Notes: generated by a model from the letters alone, not told the origin. A stretch of DNA of 41,049 nucleotides from Rhizobium sp. Q54 (GCA_945860165.1 CAMAPL010000020.1:1-41049), one strand, 5' to 3'; shown: positions 1-8,825, numbered from the stretch's first letter. Translations and numbers: made by a program.

Positions 1-1178
1 GCGACGTTGCTAGTGTGACCGTAGTGGCGCTCTAACATCGCCGTACTGGTCCCCATATTCTTAGCCAAGATGTACTGGTGGACGCCTTCTTGTAACCGGA
101 AGGTCGCGTAGGTGTGTCGTAGCGAGTAGATCGTACGCCTATCGCCTTGGCTGTCTTTCTCAACACCCGCTGACTTTATCAAAGCCGCGAATGACTTCTT
201 GAAAGATCCAACAGCCAACCCATTGCGGTTACAAAATACATAGTCGTCATTGCTAGGTTTTTGTCCGAGCTCTTCAGTCCGTAGATCCAACAGTCTCTTG
301 AAGTAGACTTTCACTTCGGGAGTACGAGCGACGACTTCTCTTGGTCCTGTCTTACCCGTAACGAACAGAGCTATATCCGCTGCTTCTTCACTGCCTTCAG
401 CCTGTGGAATCTCTTTCAAGTCTCTCCACTTTAAACCTCTAGCTTCGCCTACGCGTATCCCTGTGTTGGCTAGGATCAAGACGTAGTTGATGAGAATACT
501 TCTGTCCCGAACGACCCAAGGGTAATCGCTCTTAACAAACTCACGTAAGTGTCGGACGAGCTTGTTGTAGTCCTTGTCATTGAAACTCGGACGACGATTG
601 TTCTCGCCCTTGACCTTAGGAAAGCGAGGTAGAGCGTCTACGTAATCTTTCTCCAAACACCAGTTGAAGAATTGTTTTAGATCAGTGGTGTATCGCTTAA
701 TCGTATTGGGCGAGAGTGTTCCGGTACGAGAGCTTTTCCGGATCCAAGCATTGAGATCTATCAGTAAGCCTGTCGTAACGTCGTCTAGCCTCTTAGCTCC
801 GAAGAATTCTTTCACGTGAGTTAGGAACTGTATTCGTGTGGATTGCTTGTTAGCTGTCTTGTCTATTTCGGCTAAGGCTTCGGTAAACTCAGTGAGAGCT
901 AAAGAGATTTTCTTGGCGTTGATCTCTTTACCGTTAGCCGCTCTTACAAGCGTTTGTGTGTAGAGCTCGTTAGCGAAGGCAAAGGCAGCGTGTTCGTCGG
1001 TCGTCTTGGTACTACAGGATATGTAGCCGGGACCGTTGGGGATCTTTATCCGACAGAACCAGGTCGGCTTCTTGTAGTCGGTCCTCTTAAACAGATAGAT
1101 CGCCCCATCTTTGAGGGTCCGGCTGTCTAGGTCCGCCTTAGCTTTCCGGGCGGATTTTAGGTCGGGTTTAAGGTCCAT
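1..1178 (-). CDS. Tyrosine recombinase (phage/island integrase), 3' end cut by window
   Basis: Site-specific recombinase that would integrate or excise a mobile element by strand exchange at a tRNA gene. I translated this open frame by hand: 392 codons from an ATG at 1178 run without a stop to the window edge. The N-terminal third resembles an arm/core-binding region. The catalytic part shows Arg242 in TGIRVGEARG, a VTGKTGPR strand with the lysine, the SLRHTYAT box with Arg354, and the tyrosine box MGTS...ERHYGH with Tyr386. The usual HxxR histidine is a tyrosine here, which is common in this family. Only a few C-terminal residues can be missing. Codon use (many CTA, AGA, ACT, AAG) and base composition are clearly less GC-rich than the genes to the right, as expected for transferred DNA. 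It points the same way as the tRNA-Val gene just upstream. Confidence 0.93.
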   Translation of the reverse strand, partial: MDLKPDLKSARKAKADLDSRTLKDGAIYLFKRTDYKKPTWFCRIKIPNGPGYISCSTKTTDEHAAFAFANELYTQTLVRAANGKEINAKKISLALTEFTEALAEIDKTANKQSTRIQFLTHVKEFFGAKRLDDVTTGLLIDLNAWIRKSSRTGTLSPNTIKRYTTDLKQFFNWCLEKDYVDALPRFPKVKGENNRRPSFNDKDYNKLVRHLREFVKSDYPWVVRDRSILINYVLILANTGIRVGEARGLKWRDLKEIPQAEGSEEAADIALFVTGKTGPREVVARTPEVKVYFKRLLDLRTEELGQKPSNDDYVFCNRNGLAVGSFKKSFAALIKSAGVEKDSQGDRRTIYSLRHTYATFRLQEGVHQYILAKNMGTSTAMLERHYGHTSNV

Positions 1179-1193
1179 ATTCCCATCCAAAAA

Positions 1194-1209
1194 ACACTAC
1201 ATCTAGTGT
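1194..1209. promoter_or_regulatory. Inverted repeat upstream of integrase
   Basis: ACACTA-CATC-TAGTGT is a 6-bp inverted repeat 16 bases upstream of the integrase start, beside an AT-rich TATATA that could be a -10 element on the minus strand. On that strand the repeat is followed by six T residues, so it could be an operator or a small terminator. Nothing in the sequence decides between these. Confidence 0.35.
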
Positions 1210-1308
1210 ATATAGCAAACAGGATCCGCCGTAAATCCGTTTACGATCCGGTTATGGTTTTTGGGGGGATTTTAGGTGGCTGAAAAACATCTAAGTCATT
1301 GAAAACAA

Positions 1309-1345
1309 TGGTGGGCGCGACAGGGATTGAACCTGTGACCCCTCC
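1309..1345 (-). other. Probable attachment site in tRNA-Val 3' half
   Basis: Inferred only: tyrosine recombinases of this type usually recombine in the 3' part of a tRNA gene, which is rebuilt by the element. The integrase lies immediately downstream of this tRNA end. The matching direct repeat should lie to the left, outside the window; no second copy is visible inside it. Confidence 0.4.
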
Positions 1346-1383
1346 CGTGTGAAGGGAGTGCTCTCCCGCTGAGCTACGCGCCC
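1309..1383 (-). tRNA. tRNA-Val (anticodon CAC)
   Basis: Read on the minus strand, the acceptor arm GGGCGCG pairs with CGCGCCC, the D-arm is TAGCTCAGC..GGAGAGC, the anticodon stem CTCCC/GGGAG encloses the loop TTCACAC with anticodon CAC, and the T-arm contains GGTTCAATCCC. CCA is encoded at the 3' end (1309-1311). It decodes the valine codon GUG. The integrase gene starts 131 bases beyond its 3' end on the same strand, so this tRNA is the probable integration target. Confidence 0.96.
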
Positions 1384-1429
1384 GTCCCAAGACGGAGGGG
1401 CAGGGCTATAAGATGGGGCCTTGGACCCG

Positions 1430-2848
1430 TCAAGCTGCCAGCGGCAGGTAGATCCAGAAGCGGGTCTGGCGACCGGGGACCCTCGCGAAATCGATCCGTC
1501 CGCCCTGCGCCTCGACCAGCATCTTGGCGATGGACAGGCCCAGTCCCGCGCCCGGCACGTTGCGCCCCACCCCGATGGCGCACCGGATCGCAGGTCAGCG
1601 CCAGGCTGTCGGCCACCGTTTGGACCAGAACATTTTTTCCGCGAAGTCTCGCGTCCAGTCGGATGGCGCTGACGCAGTTTTTCAGCGTGTCGCCCACCGC
1701 AACGCGCTCCGACTGGATGTCCAAGGCGCCTGCCTTGGCGCGGCTCAGGTCCAGCAGGTCGTCGTGCAGCCGCAGCAGCAGTTCGCCATTGTGGGCTATG
1801 ATGGCGGCGAATTCCGGGGCGTGATCCGCCGTCAGCGAACCGGATTCCAGCATGGAGGAAAATCCGATGATCGCCGACAGGGGACTGCGCACTTCATGGC
1901 TGACATGGGCCAGGAGTTGTGATTTGAAGTGCGAGCCGCGCACCGCGCTTTGGTGTTTGCGCAGGAGGAGGGCGACATGCAGGTCGCGTTCGTTCAGAAG
2001 CATGGCGGTGCGCACGCCCACGATGCTGCAGGCCGCGAAATACAGCTGCATCATCTCGACCCAATAGAAATCGAGCGATGCTGGGTTGGCATGCATAGCG
2101 GCAAAGCCGATGGCGACAATCACCAGCAGCGCTGCGCCCGTGCCCATAGGCGGAAGCGGACCGCGGAGGCCAGCACGCCCACCAGCACGAGATACAGGAC
2201 CGGCGCGCCGAAGTGGAAGCCGGCGATCGCCACGGCGGCAACAACCGAGAACAAGACTGCCGCTTCCAGGAAGCGGTGCTGCAGTTTCAGCTTGGCGAAC
2301 TGCCGCCACGACACCGCCATGCCGAACGGCACCAGGATCAGCACGCCAAGAAAATTGGCGAGGAACCATTGCACGCCTGTGATCAGCGGATTGCCGACGC
2401 CGTACCAGGCGATCAGCGCCGCCGACGCCAGCGCGCCGCACAGCGACGGGCTGCCCCCCGCCGCCAGGGTGAATTGCGCGGCCGCCGCGATGGTCTTGAT
2501 GCGCGGCATGCAGATGCGGCGCACGACCAGAAGGCCGGCGATCACATTGATGATATTGATCACGCTGTAACCGACGGCCAGCACCGCGGGCGCGCCGCCC
2601 AGCCTGTTGGAGGCAAGGCCCGCCGCCAGCATAGCCGCCAGCTTGGCGATATCGTCGCTGCGTCCGCGCGACAGCCTGATCAGTATCACAAAACCGAAAG
2701 CGGTGGCGGGCCAGATCGGCGTGGCGGAATTGCTGTTGCCGCCCCAGATGAAGATGCCGCTATAGCCCAGCAGGAAGAAGCCGGCGAAGGTGATGGCGGT
2801 GAGCCGGGCCAGCCTCGCAATCGGTGTACGCGCAACAAAAAGGGACAT
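1430..2848 (-). pseudogene. Decayed MASE1-domain sensor histidine kinase
   Basis: Remnant of a membrane-bound sensor kinase. The N-terminal part is a multi-helix MASE1-like domain (start near 2848, motif WGGNSNSATPIWPATA, several hydrophobic segments). Near 2140-2160 the reading frame shifts: the first frame stops at 2120, and the continuation (GTGAALLVIVAIGFAAMHAN) lies in another frame. That frame carries a good H-box (AHVSHEVRSPLSAI) and dimerisation helix. Near 1575-1590, after CDPVR, the N-box and the DxGxG region of the ATPase domain are missing, about 60-70 residues compared with the family. The frame then jumps again to the G2 box and C-terminus (GAGLGLSIAKMLVEAQGG...WIYLPLAA). Without the N and G1 boxes it cannot bind ATP normally. 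It abuts the tRNA-Val and the island edge. Confidence 0.85.
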
Positions 2849-2940
2849 GGCAGGCCTGGCGTGGGTGGGGCGACCCGCTAACATTTTAGGCTCGGTCCTG
2901 CTATGGTGAGGAAGGGCCAAAGCCAATCCGCCGCAGGTAT

Positions 2941-3621
2941 TTAAAGCAGCTTTAGGTCCGCCAGCGCCTGCGGCAACTGCGCGAAATCGTCGATCACCGC
3001 GTCGCCGCCCAGATCCTTCGCCGGCACCGGCGTGAAGCCGTAAGATACCAGGATGCAGGGAACGCCGGCGGCACGCGCGGTGTTGAGGTCGGTGATGGAA
3101 TCCCCGATCATCACTGCCGGGCCGCCGCCCCCACTTCCTTTCAAAACGTCTTCTACAACGTCATGGAAGATGCGCGGGTCCGGCTTGGTGTAGCTCTTGC
3201 GGCCCGCGCCATAGACGCACGAGAACAGGCCCTTCAGCGCCAGATGCGGCATCAGCAGGTCTGTCAGCTCCTGCGGCTTGTTGGTGAGGATGCCCAGCCG
3301 CGCGCCGTTATTCTTCAATGACGTCAATGTCTGGGTCACACCGGGGAACAGCACGCTGCCATCGGCGATATGGTCGCGGTAATGGGACAGGAAAATCTCC
3401 ACCAGCGGCGGCAGGTCTTCCTCGGTGACCGCTGCACCGCTGGCCTCCATCGCCTGCAGGATCAGCGCCCTGGCCCCGAACCCCACCATGTGCCGCAGGC
3501 TGGTTAGATCCAGTTCCGGCCGATCCCGGGCCGCCAGGACGGCGTTGGTCGCGCCCAGAAGGTCGGGGGCGGTGTCCGCCAGGGTGCCGTCCAGGTCGAA
3601 AATCAGGGCAGGGGCGGGCAT
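2941..3621 (-). CDS. gph: Phosphoglycolate phosphatase (HAD superfamily)
   Basis: HAD-type phosphatase of 226 residues, most like Gph, which removes phosphate from 2-phosphoglycolate formed by oxidative damage repair or oxygenation. The nucleophile motif DLDGTLADT is at residues 9-17 (Asp9 and Asp11), followed by a helical cap domain. Motif II is the threonine of LTNKP, motif III the lysine of TKPDP, and motif IV is GDSITDLNTA. Length and order of motifs fit the family. It is transcribed away from glmU; the 102-bp gap between them must hold both promoters, but no consensus boxes stand out. Substrate assignment within HAD phosphatases is less certain than the fold. Confidence 0.85.
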   Translation of the reverse strand: MPAPALIFDLDGTLADTAPDLLGATNAVLAARDRPELDLTSLRHMVGFGARALILQAMEASGAAVTEEDLPPLVEIFLSHYRDHIADGSVLFPGVTQTLTSLKNNGARLGILTNKPQELTDLLMPHLALKGLFSCVYGAGRKSYTKPDPRIFHDVVEDVLKGSGGGGPAVMIGDSITDLNTARAAGVPCILVSYGFTPVPAKDLGGDAVIDDFAQLPQALADLKLL

Positions 3622-3723
3622 GTTGGCCTTTGGGAAATTAACGGATTTTACGCCAGAATCGCGGCAATATAGAGTTGTAAATCGTCATTTTATTTTTTTC
3701 CTGCTGGGGACTACTCGAACACC

Positions 3724-5052
3724 ATGACAAGGGCTGCTGTCATACTGGCTGCGGGACAAGGAACGCGGATGAAATCCGCGCTGCCCAAGGTGCTGCACAA
3801 GGTGGCGGGCCTGCCGCTGCTGGGCCATGTGGTGGCTGCGCTGCGCGGCGCCGATGTGACGCGCATCGTGGTGGTGACCTCGCCCGCAGGCGACGCGGTG
3901 CGCGAGTATGCCAAAGCGCTGGGCTGCGACAGCTCCATCCAGCATCAGCAACTGGGCACCGGCCATGCCGCCGCAAGCGCCAGGGATGCGCTGGCCGATT
4001 TTTCCGGCACCCTGCTGATCGTCAATGGCGACATGCCGCTGGTCACCGCCGAGGTGATCGCCAAATGCCTTGCGGCCCAGATCCGCACCGGGCTGGCCCT
4101 GCTGGCCTTTGAAGCGGCCGATCCGGGCGCGTATGGCCGCGTGCTGCTGACGCCGGACGGCTTCCTCAACCGCATTGTCGAATTCAAGGACGCTTCGGAA
4201 TCCGAAAAGGGCGGGGCGTTGTGCAATGCCGGCTGTTACGCCGCCGATGCGCAGAAATTCTTCCACTGGGCCTCGCTGCTCAAGAACAACAACGCCCAGG
4301 GCGAATATTACCTGACCGATGTGCCGACTCTGGCGCGCACCGATGGCGTCAAATGCGCCCTCGCCATGGCCGACGAAGTCTCGGTCACTGGCGTCAACAG
4401 CCGCGCTGAACTGGCGGATGCCGAAGCCAAGTTCCAGCAGCGCCGCCGCGCCGCCTTGCTGACGGACGGTATCACGATGATCTCGCCCGACACGGTGTTC
4501 CTGTCCCACGACACGCAGATCGAGAATGATGTCGAAGTCGAACCCTTTGTGGTGTTCGGACCCGGCGTGTCGGTGAAGACCGGTGCGCGCATCCGCAGCC
4601 ATTCGCATCTGGAAGGCGCCACGGTCGCCTCCGGCGCCATCATCGGACCATACGCGCGCCTGCGCCCCGGCGCGGTGATCGGCGAAGGCGCCCATATCGG
4701 CAATTTCGTCGAAGTAAAGAATACCGTGATCGGCAAGGGCGCCAAGGCCAACCACCTCACCTATCTGGGCGATGCCAGGGTAGGGGCGGGCGCCAATATC
4801 GGCGCCGGCACCATCACCTGCAATTATGACGGTTTCACAAAGTCCATCACCGAGATCGGCGCGGGTGCCTTTATCGGGTCCGACACCTCGCTGGTCGCCC
4901 CGGTCAAGGTCGGCGATGGCGCCATCACCGCCGCCGGATCGGTGATCACCCAGGATGTCGCGGCGGATTCGCTGGCCATCTCGCGCGGGTCCTTGACGCA
5001 AAAGCCCGGCTGGGCGAAAGCCTTCCGCGACAAACAAAAAGGCAAACCCTAG
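3724..5052 (+). CDS. glmU: Bifunctional UDP-N-acetylglucosamine pyrophosphorylase / glucosamine-1-phosphate acetyltransferase
   Basis: Makes UDP-GlcNAc, the precursor of peptidoglycan and lipid A, by acetylating glucosamine-1-phosphate and then transferring UMP. The N-terminal nucleotidyltransferase begins with the signature LAAGQGTRMKS (residues 8-18), with the QLGTGHAA and NGDMPL motifs behind it. From about residue 230 the protein is a left-handed beta-helix of hexapeptide repeats, including GNFVEVKN, NHLTYLGDA and NIGAGTITCNYDG of the acetyltransferase site. At 442 residues it is slightly shorter than the common 450-460. It is followed after 79 bases by glmS, which makes the upstream sugar phosphate, so the pair forms a pathway operon. 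Confidence 0.97.
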   Translation: MTRAAVILAAGQGTRMKSALPKVLHKVAGLPLLGHVVAALRGADVTRIVVVTSPAGDAVREYAKALGCDSSIQHQQLGTGHAAASARDALADFSGTLLIVNGDMPLVTAEVIAKCLAAQIRTGLALLAFEAADPGAYGRVLLTPDGFLNRIVEFKDASESEKGGALCNAGCYAADAQKFFHWASLLKNNNAQGEYYLTDVPTLARTDGVKCALAMADEVSVTGVNSRAELADAEAKFQQRRRAALLTDGITMISPDTVFLSHDTQIENDVEVEPFVVFGPGVSVKTGARIRSHSHLEGATVASGAIIGPYARLRPGAVIGEGAHIGNFVEVKNTVIGKGAKANHLTYLGDARVGAGANIGAGTITCNYDGFTKSITEIGAGAFIGSDTSLVAPVKVGDGAITAAGSVITQDVAADSLAISRGSLTQKPGWAKAFRDKQKGKP

Positions 5053-5115
5053 TCCTTATCCTTCGACAAGCTCAGGATAAGGAATGGTAGTTGAATGGCC
5101 CCTCGAAGGATGAGG
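5053..5115. repeat. REP-like palindromic element between glmU and glmS
   Basis: TCCTTATCC (5053-5061) and GGATAAGGA (5075-5083) form a perfect 9-bp inverted repeat around TTCGACAAGCTCA. A second partial arm, CCTCGAAGGATGAGG at 5101-5115, matches the reverse complement of the first arm again. From general knowledge, sequences of the form CCTTCGACAAGCTCAGG...AAGG are dispersed intergenic repeats in many alphaproteobacteria. Here it starts at the base after the glmU stop, so it may fold in the glmU-glmS transcript and stabilise or attenuate it. Confidence 0.65.
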
Positions 5116-5131
5116 GCGGAGAGAAAAAAGC

Positions 5132-6958
5132 ATGTGTGGCATTGTCGGAATCGCGGGCACGCGGGATGTTGCACCGGTCATTCTGGAAGCGCTGAAGCGG
5201 CTGGAATATCGCGGCTATGACTCGGCGGGCATCGCCACCCTGGAAGACGGCGAGATTGCGCGCCGCCGCTCCCCCGGCAATCTGCTCAGGCTCAGCGCGG
5301 TGCTGGAGCAAAAGCCGCTGCGCGGCCATACCGGCATCGGTCACACGCGCTGGGCGACGCATGGCGCGCCGACCGAAAGCAATGCCCATCCCCATGCCAC
5401 CGCGCGCGTCGCCATCGTGCATAACGGCATCATCGAGAATTTCCGCGAACTGAAGAGCGAGCTGATGGCCAGAGGCCACAGTTTTAAATCCGAAACCGAC
5501 AGCGAAGTCGCCGCTCATCTGGTCACCGATCTGCTGGGTCAGGGTCTTGCGCCCGACGATGCCGCCAAGCAGGCGGTGGCGCGGCTGACCGGCGCCTATT
5601 CCATCGCCATGATCTTCAAGGATCATGAAGGCCTCTTGGTGGGTGCGCGCAAGGGCGCGCCGCTGGCGGTCGGCCATGCCGAGACGGAAGCCTATATCGG
5701 CTCCGACGCTTTCGCGCTGGCGCCGTTCACCAACCGCGTCACCTATCTGGAAGAAGGCGATGTGGTGGTGATCCGCGGGCCGCAGGTTTCCATCTTCGAT
5801 GCGCAGGGGCGTCCTGCCAACCGCGAAATCAAGATCACCACCGCCTCCGCCGCGCTGGTGGACAAGGCCGGCCAAAGCCATTTCATGGCCAAGGAAATCC
5901 ACGAGCAGCCCGAAGTGGTGGGCCATACGCTGGCGCATTATCTCGATCCGGCAGGTCCGGTGGTGCGCCGTCTGGGCGTGGGCCTGCGGCCCGCTCTGGC
6001 CAAGGCGTCGCGCCTCACCATATCGGCCTGCGGCACCGCCTTTTATGCTGGCATGGTCGGCAAATACTGGTTCGAGAAGCTGGGCCGCATCGCGGTGGAA
6101 ATCGATGTGGCGTCGGAACTGCGCTACCGCGATCCGGTCTATTCCGAAAATGGCGTGGCGCTGTTCGTTTCCCAGTCGGGCGAGACCGCCGATACGCTGG
6201 CGGCGTTGCGCGACGCCAAGTCCAAGGGCCAGATCACCATCGCGGTGGTCAATGTCGCCGAAAGCTCCATCGCCCGCGAAGCCGATATCGTGCTGCCCAC
6301 CTATGCCGGACCGGAAATCGGCGTCGCCTCGACCAAAGCCTTCACTTGCCAGCTGGCCGCCCTGGCCGCTTTCGCCATCGCGGCGGGCGTGGCGCGCGGC
6401 AATCTCAGCGCCGAAGATGAGAAAGAGCTGTGCGCCTGCCTGCTGGAAACGCCGCGCCACATTGCTGAATTCTTGAAGCAAGAGCCGGCGATCAAGCTGG
6501 TGGCCGAGGAAATCGCCAAGGCCCGCGACGTTCTTTATATGGGGCGCGGTCCCAGCTATCCGCTGGCCCTGGAAGGTGCGCTGAAGCTCAAGGAAATCTC
6601 GTATATCCACGCCGAGGGCTATGCCGCCGGCGAAATGAAGCACGGTCCCATCGCGCTGATTGACGAGGCGGTGCCGATCGTCGTCATCGCGCCGCATGAC
6701 AGCCATTTCGAAAAGACCATCTCCAACATGCAGGAAGTGATGGCACGCGGCGGCAAGGTGCTGCTGATTTCCGACCGCGAAGGCATCGAAAAAGCGGGCA
6801 AGGTCTGGGCCAGCATCACCGTGCCCACCACCAACGCCTTCATCACGCCGCTGCTGTATGCGATCCCGGTGCAGCTGCTGGCCTATTACGCTGCCATCGC
6901 CAAGGGCACGGACGTCGATCAGCCGCGCAATCTGGCGAAATCCGTGACGGTGGAATAG
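5132..6958 (+). CDS. glmS: Glutamine-fructose-6-phosphate aminotransferase
   Basis: Converts fructose-6-phosphate and glutamine to glucosamine-6-phosphate, the first step of amino-sugar synthesis. It is full length at 608 residues. The start MCGIVGI gives the N-terminal nucleophile Cys2 of the class II amidotransferase domain, which also shows the GHTRWATHG and HNGIIEN motifs. Two SIS domains follow (SACGTAFYAG, SQSGETADT, ASTKAFTCQ, GRGPSYPLALEGALKLKEI), and the C-terminal sequence ends DQPRNLAKSVTVE, which is characteristic. A GGAG Shine-Dalgarno precedes the ATG. No GlmS ribozyme-like leader is seen; the 79-base leader holds only the palindromic element. Confidence 0.98.
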   Translation: MCGIVGIAGTRDVAPVILEALKRLEYRGYDSAGIATLEDGEIARRRSPGNLLRLSAVLEQKPLRGHTGIGHTRWATHGAPTESNAHPHATARVAIVHNGIIENFRELKSELMARGHSFKSETDSEVAAHLVTDLLGQGLAPDDAAKQAVARLTGAYSIAMIFKDHEGLLVGARKGAPLAVGHAETEAYIGSDAFALAPFTNRVTYLEEGDVVVIRGPQVSIFDAQGRPANREIKITTASAALVDKAGQSHFMAKEIHEQPEVVGHTLAHYLDPAGPVVRRLGVGLRPALAKASRLTISACGTAFYAGMVGKYWFEKLGRIAVEIDVASELRYRDPVYSENGVALFVSQSGETADTLAALRDAKSKGQITIAVVNVAESSIAREADIVLPTYAGPEIGVASTKAFTCQLAALAAFAIAAGVARGNLSAEDEKELCACLLETPRHIAEFLKQEPAIKLVAEEIAKARDVLYMGRGPSYPLALEGALKLKEISYIHAEGYAAGEMKHGPIALIDEAVPIVVIAPHDSHFEKTISNMQEVMARGGKVLLISDREGIEKAGKVWASITVPTTNAFITPLLYAIPVQLLAYYAAIAKGTDVDQPRNLAKSVTVE

Positions 6959-6963
6959 ATTCG

Positions 6964-6986
6964 ACCCTCCCCTTGAGGGGGGGGGT
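6964..6986 (+). terminator. Hairpin after glmS
   Basis: ACCCTCCCC pairs with the G-run ending in T across a TTGA loop (nine pairs, one G-T). It lies six bases after the glmS stop and before rpiA. Only a poor T-tract follows, so termination is plausible but not certain; it may also be a simple dispersed repeat. Confidence 0.4.
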
Positions 6987-7021
6987 GGTTTGTCTGAAAT
7001 CCTCTCTCTAATGTCGTCACC

Positions 7022-7726
7022 ATGACCGATCAGAACGCTCTCAAACGCGCCGTCGCCGCCAAGGCGCTGGTTTATGTCCAGGACGGCATGAAGCTGGGCC
7101 TCGGCTCCGGCTCCACCGCGGAAATCTTTGTCGAACTGCTGGCGCTACGGGTGCGCGGCGGCGAAAAACTGCTCTGCGTCCCGACCTCGGAGCGCACTAC
7201 CACCCTGGCGCGCAAGCTGGGTCTGACCCTGGCGCCGCTGGACGACCTGGCGCCGCTGGATCTCACCATCGACGGCGCCGACGAAGCTGACCGCAATCTC
7301 GACCTGATCAAGGGCGGCGGCGGCATGTTGCTGCGCGAAAAGATCGTCGCGGCGGCATCGCGCCGTATGATTGTGATTGCCGATGAAACCAAGCTGGTGC
7401 CGCGCATGGGGAAATTCCCTCTGCCGGTCGAGGTGGTGGAGTTCGGCCATAAATCCACCGCCGCGCGCCTGGGCCGCGTACTGGCGGCGACCGGCTATGA
7501 CCATGTGCCGATGATTTTGCGCCAGCGCGATGGAGCCATCTTCAAAACCGACGGCGGCAATGTGATCTATGACATCGCCTTCGGCGCCATACAGAATGCG
7601 CCCAAGCTGGCCGCCGCGATCTCGGTGGTGCCCGGCGTTGTCGAGCATGGCCTGTTCATCGGCATCGCCACGACATTGCTGATCGCCGGCCCCGGCGATA
7701 TCGCGGTTATTGAACGGGAAAAATAA
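7022..7726 (+). CDS. rpiA: Ribose-5-phosphate isomerase A
   Basis: Interconverts ribose-5-phosphate and ribulose-5-phosphate in the pentose phosphate pathway. The 234-residue protein has the family blocks in order: GLGSGSTAEIF near residues 26-36, the DGADEAD catalytic/binding block, KGGGGMLLREKI, and DETKLVP. Length is as usual. The 3' end overlaps the convergent hydrolase gene by 20 bases, so the two transcripts are antisense at their ends. Confidence 0.96.
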   Translation: MTDQNALKRAVAAKALVYVQDGMKLGLGSGSTAEIFVELLALRVRGGEKLLCVPTSERTTTLARKLGLTLAPLDDLAPLDLTIDGADEADRNLDLIKGGGGMLLREKIVAAASRRMIVIADETKLVPRMGKFPLPVEVVEFGHKSTAARLGRVLAATGYDHVPMILRQRDGAIFKTDGGNVIYDIAFGAIQNAPKLAAAISVVPGVVEHGLFIGIATTLLIAGPGDIAVIEREK

Positions 7727-8825
7727 GCGACCAGAGACGGCGGGCCAGCCGCAATCTGCGGTCCGGCTCGCGGTCTGGCGCCACGGCAAGAACATACCGT
7801 CCGCCGCCCGCGCTGCACGTCGATCCGTCCCAGTCCACACAGTTCAGTGTCCGTCCTGCCGGACCGTCCGGTGCCGCGCGCTGTGCGGCCGGTGTTCCGG
7901 CCAGCGCCCACATCATGTCGCGCAGCATTTCGTATGAGCGGGTGAAATAGCTGTGCCCCGCTGAATCGCCCGGCGCATGGCTGGCATCCACCACGTCCAC
8001 CGCGCCAAAACCGGCGCCATAGCCCAGGTTGGGCAAAGGCCCGCGCCCGGCACGGGGTACGCCGCCGTGGAAACTTTCCGAGGTGATCAGGGCCATGTCG
8101 TTTTCCGAGGAATAGAGCGTTGTGCGCTGGGTGCAGCCCACGGCGCGTTTCAGCAGGTGACCGAAATCGTCATTGTTGCGCTCGGCGCTAACATCGGCGG
8201 CGCACAAAACCATCTGGTCCACCACGCCATGGCCGCCTTCCTGGCACAACGCCCCGGTCGCGCCCAGCACAATGCGCGCACCCATGCTGTGGGCGACCAC
8301 ATTCACCGCCAGCCCTGCTTTGTTGATCTCGCGCATCAGGCCGATCAGTGCGGGCGCGGCATAACCGCTGGGCTCGATATCGGCGGCATAGTGGTCAAAT
8401 TTTCCTTCGCTGCTCCAGCTGAACGTCAGGGTGGCGCAACGCCATTGGGTGTCCAGCGCGATCTGGCCTGCGCGCAGCAGGCCGGTGGCGAATGTGGCGT
8501 TGTAGCCGTGAATCACCAGCAGCACGCTGGTGCAATTCATTGTGTGCGAGGTCTCCCGGATCTGCCGTGCAAAGACCGCAAGGGAGCCCAGGCTGTCGCA
8601 GTCGTCCCATTTTACGGCGGGATTTTTCCCAGGCATGGCGATGGCGGGAATATTGATGTCGGTCCGGCCGCAGCGCAGCGTGGCGCCCCAGTGCAGGCCG
8701 AAGCTGCCCGCCACCGGTTCGCGGTCGGTGGCAAAAAACACAGATCGCGTCGCAGTGTAGCCGCCCCAGACGGAATTGACTGGTTCCGGCCGCAACGAAT
8801 TGGACAGGGTGCAGCCGCCCCGCAT
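7707..8825 (-). CDS. DUF900-type alpha/beta hydrolase
   Basis: Predicted serine hydrolase of the DUF900/COG4782 type; its natural substrate is unknown. The N-terminal FFATDREP stretch is typical of the family. The core has the oxyanion strand VLLVIHGYNATF, the FSWSSEG loop, and the nucleophile elbow AHSMGARI with the catalytic serine. The C-terminal third holds a likely His in DASHAPGDSAGHSYF. The start is unclear: ATG at 8825 is used here, an in-frame TTG lies at 8834, and a stop (TAG) is 15 bases above that. No signal peptide is evident with either start, although many relatives are exported. The gene is divergent from gor and its 3' end overlaps rpiA. Confidence 0.82.
   Translation of the reverse strand: MRGGCTLSNSLRPEPVNSVWGGYTATRSVFFATDREPVAGSFGLHWGATLRCGRTDINIPAIAMPGKNPAVKWDDCDSLGSLAVFARQIRETSHTMNCTSVLLVIHGYNATFATGLLRAGQIALDTQWRCATLTFSWSSEGKFDHYAADIEPSGYAAPALIGLMREINKAGLAVNVVAHSMGARIVLGATGALCQEGGHGVVDQMVLCAADVSAERNNDDFGHLLKRAVGCTQRTTLYSSENDMALITSESFHGGVPRAGRGPLPNLGYGAGFGAVDVVDASHAPGDSAGHSYFTRSYEMLRDMMWALAGTPAAQRAAPDGPAGRTLNCVDWDGSTCSAGGGRYVLAVAPDREPDRRLRLARRLWSLIFPVQ

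Noticed and set aside
3685-5037. 450-codon open frame on the minus strand across glmU
   Set aside because: It mirrors glmU, has no recognisable domain and a composition typical of antisense frames in GC-rich DNA.
5072-6706. 544-codon open frame antisense to glmS
   Set aside because: Antisense shadow; His/Arg/Gly-rich without motifs, while glmS is unmistakable.
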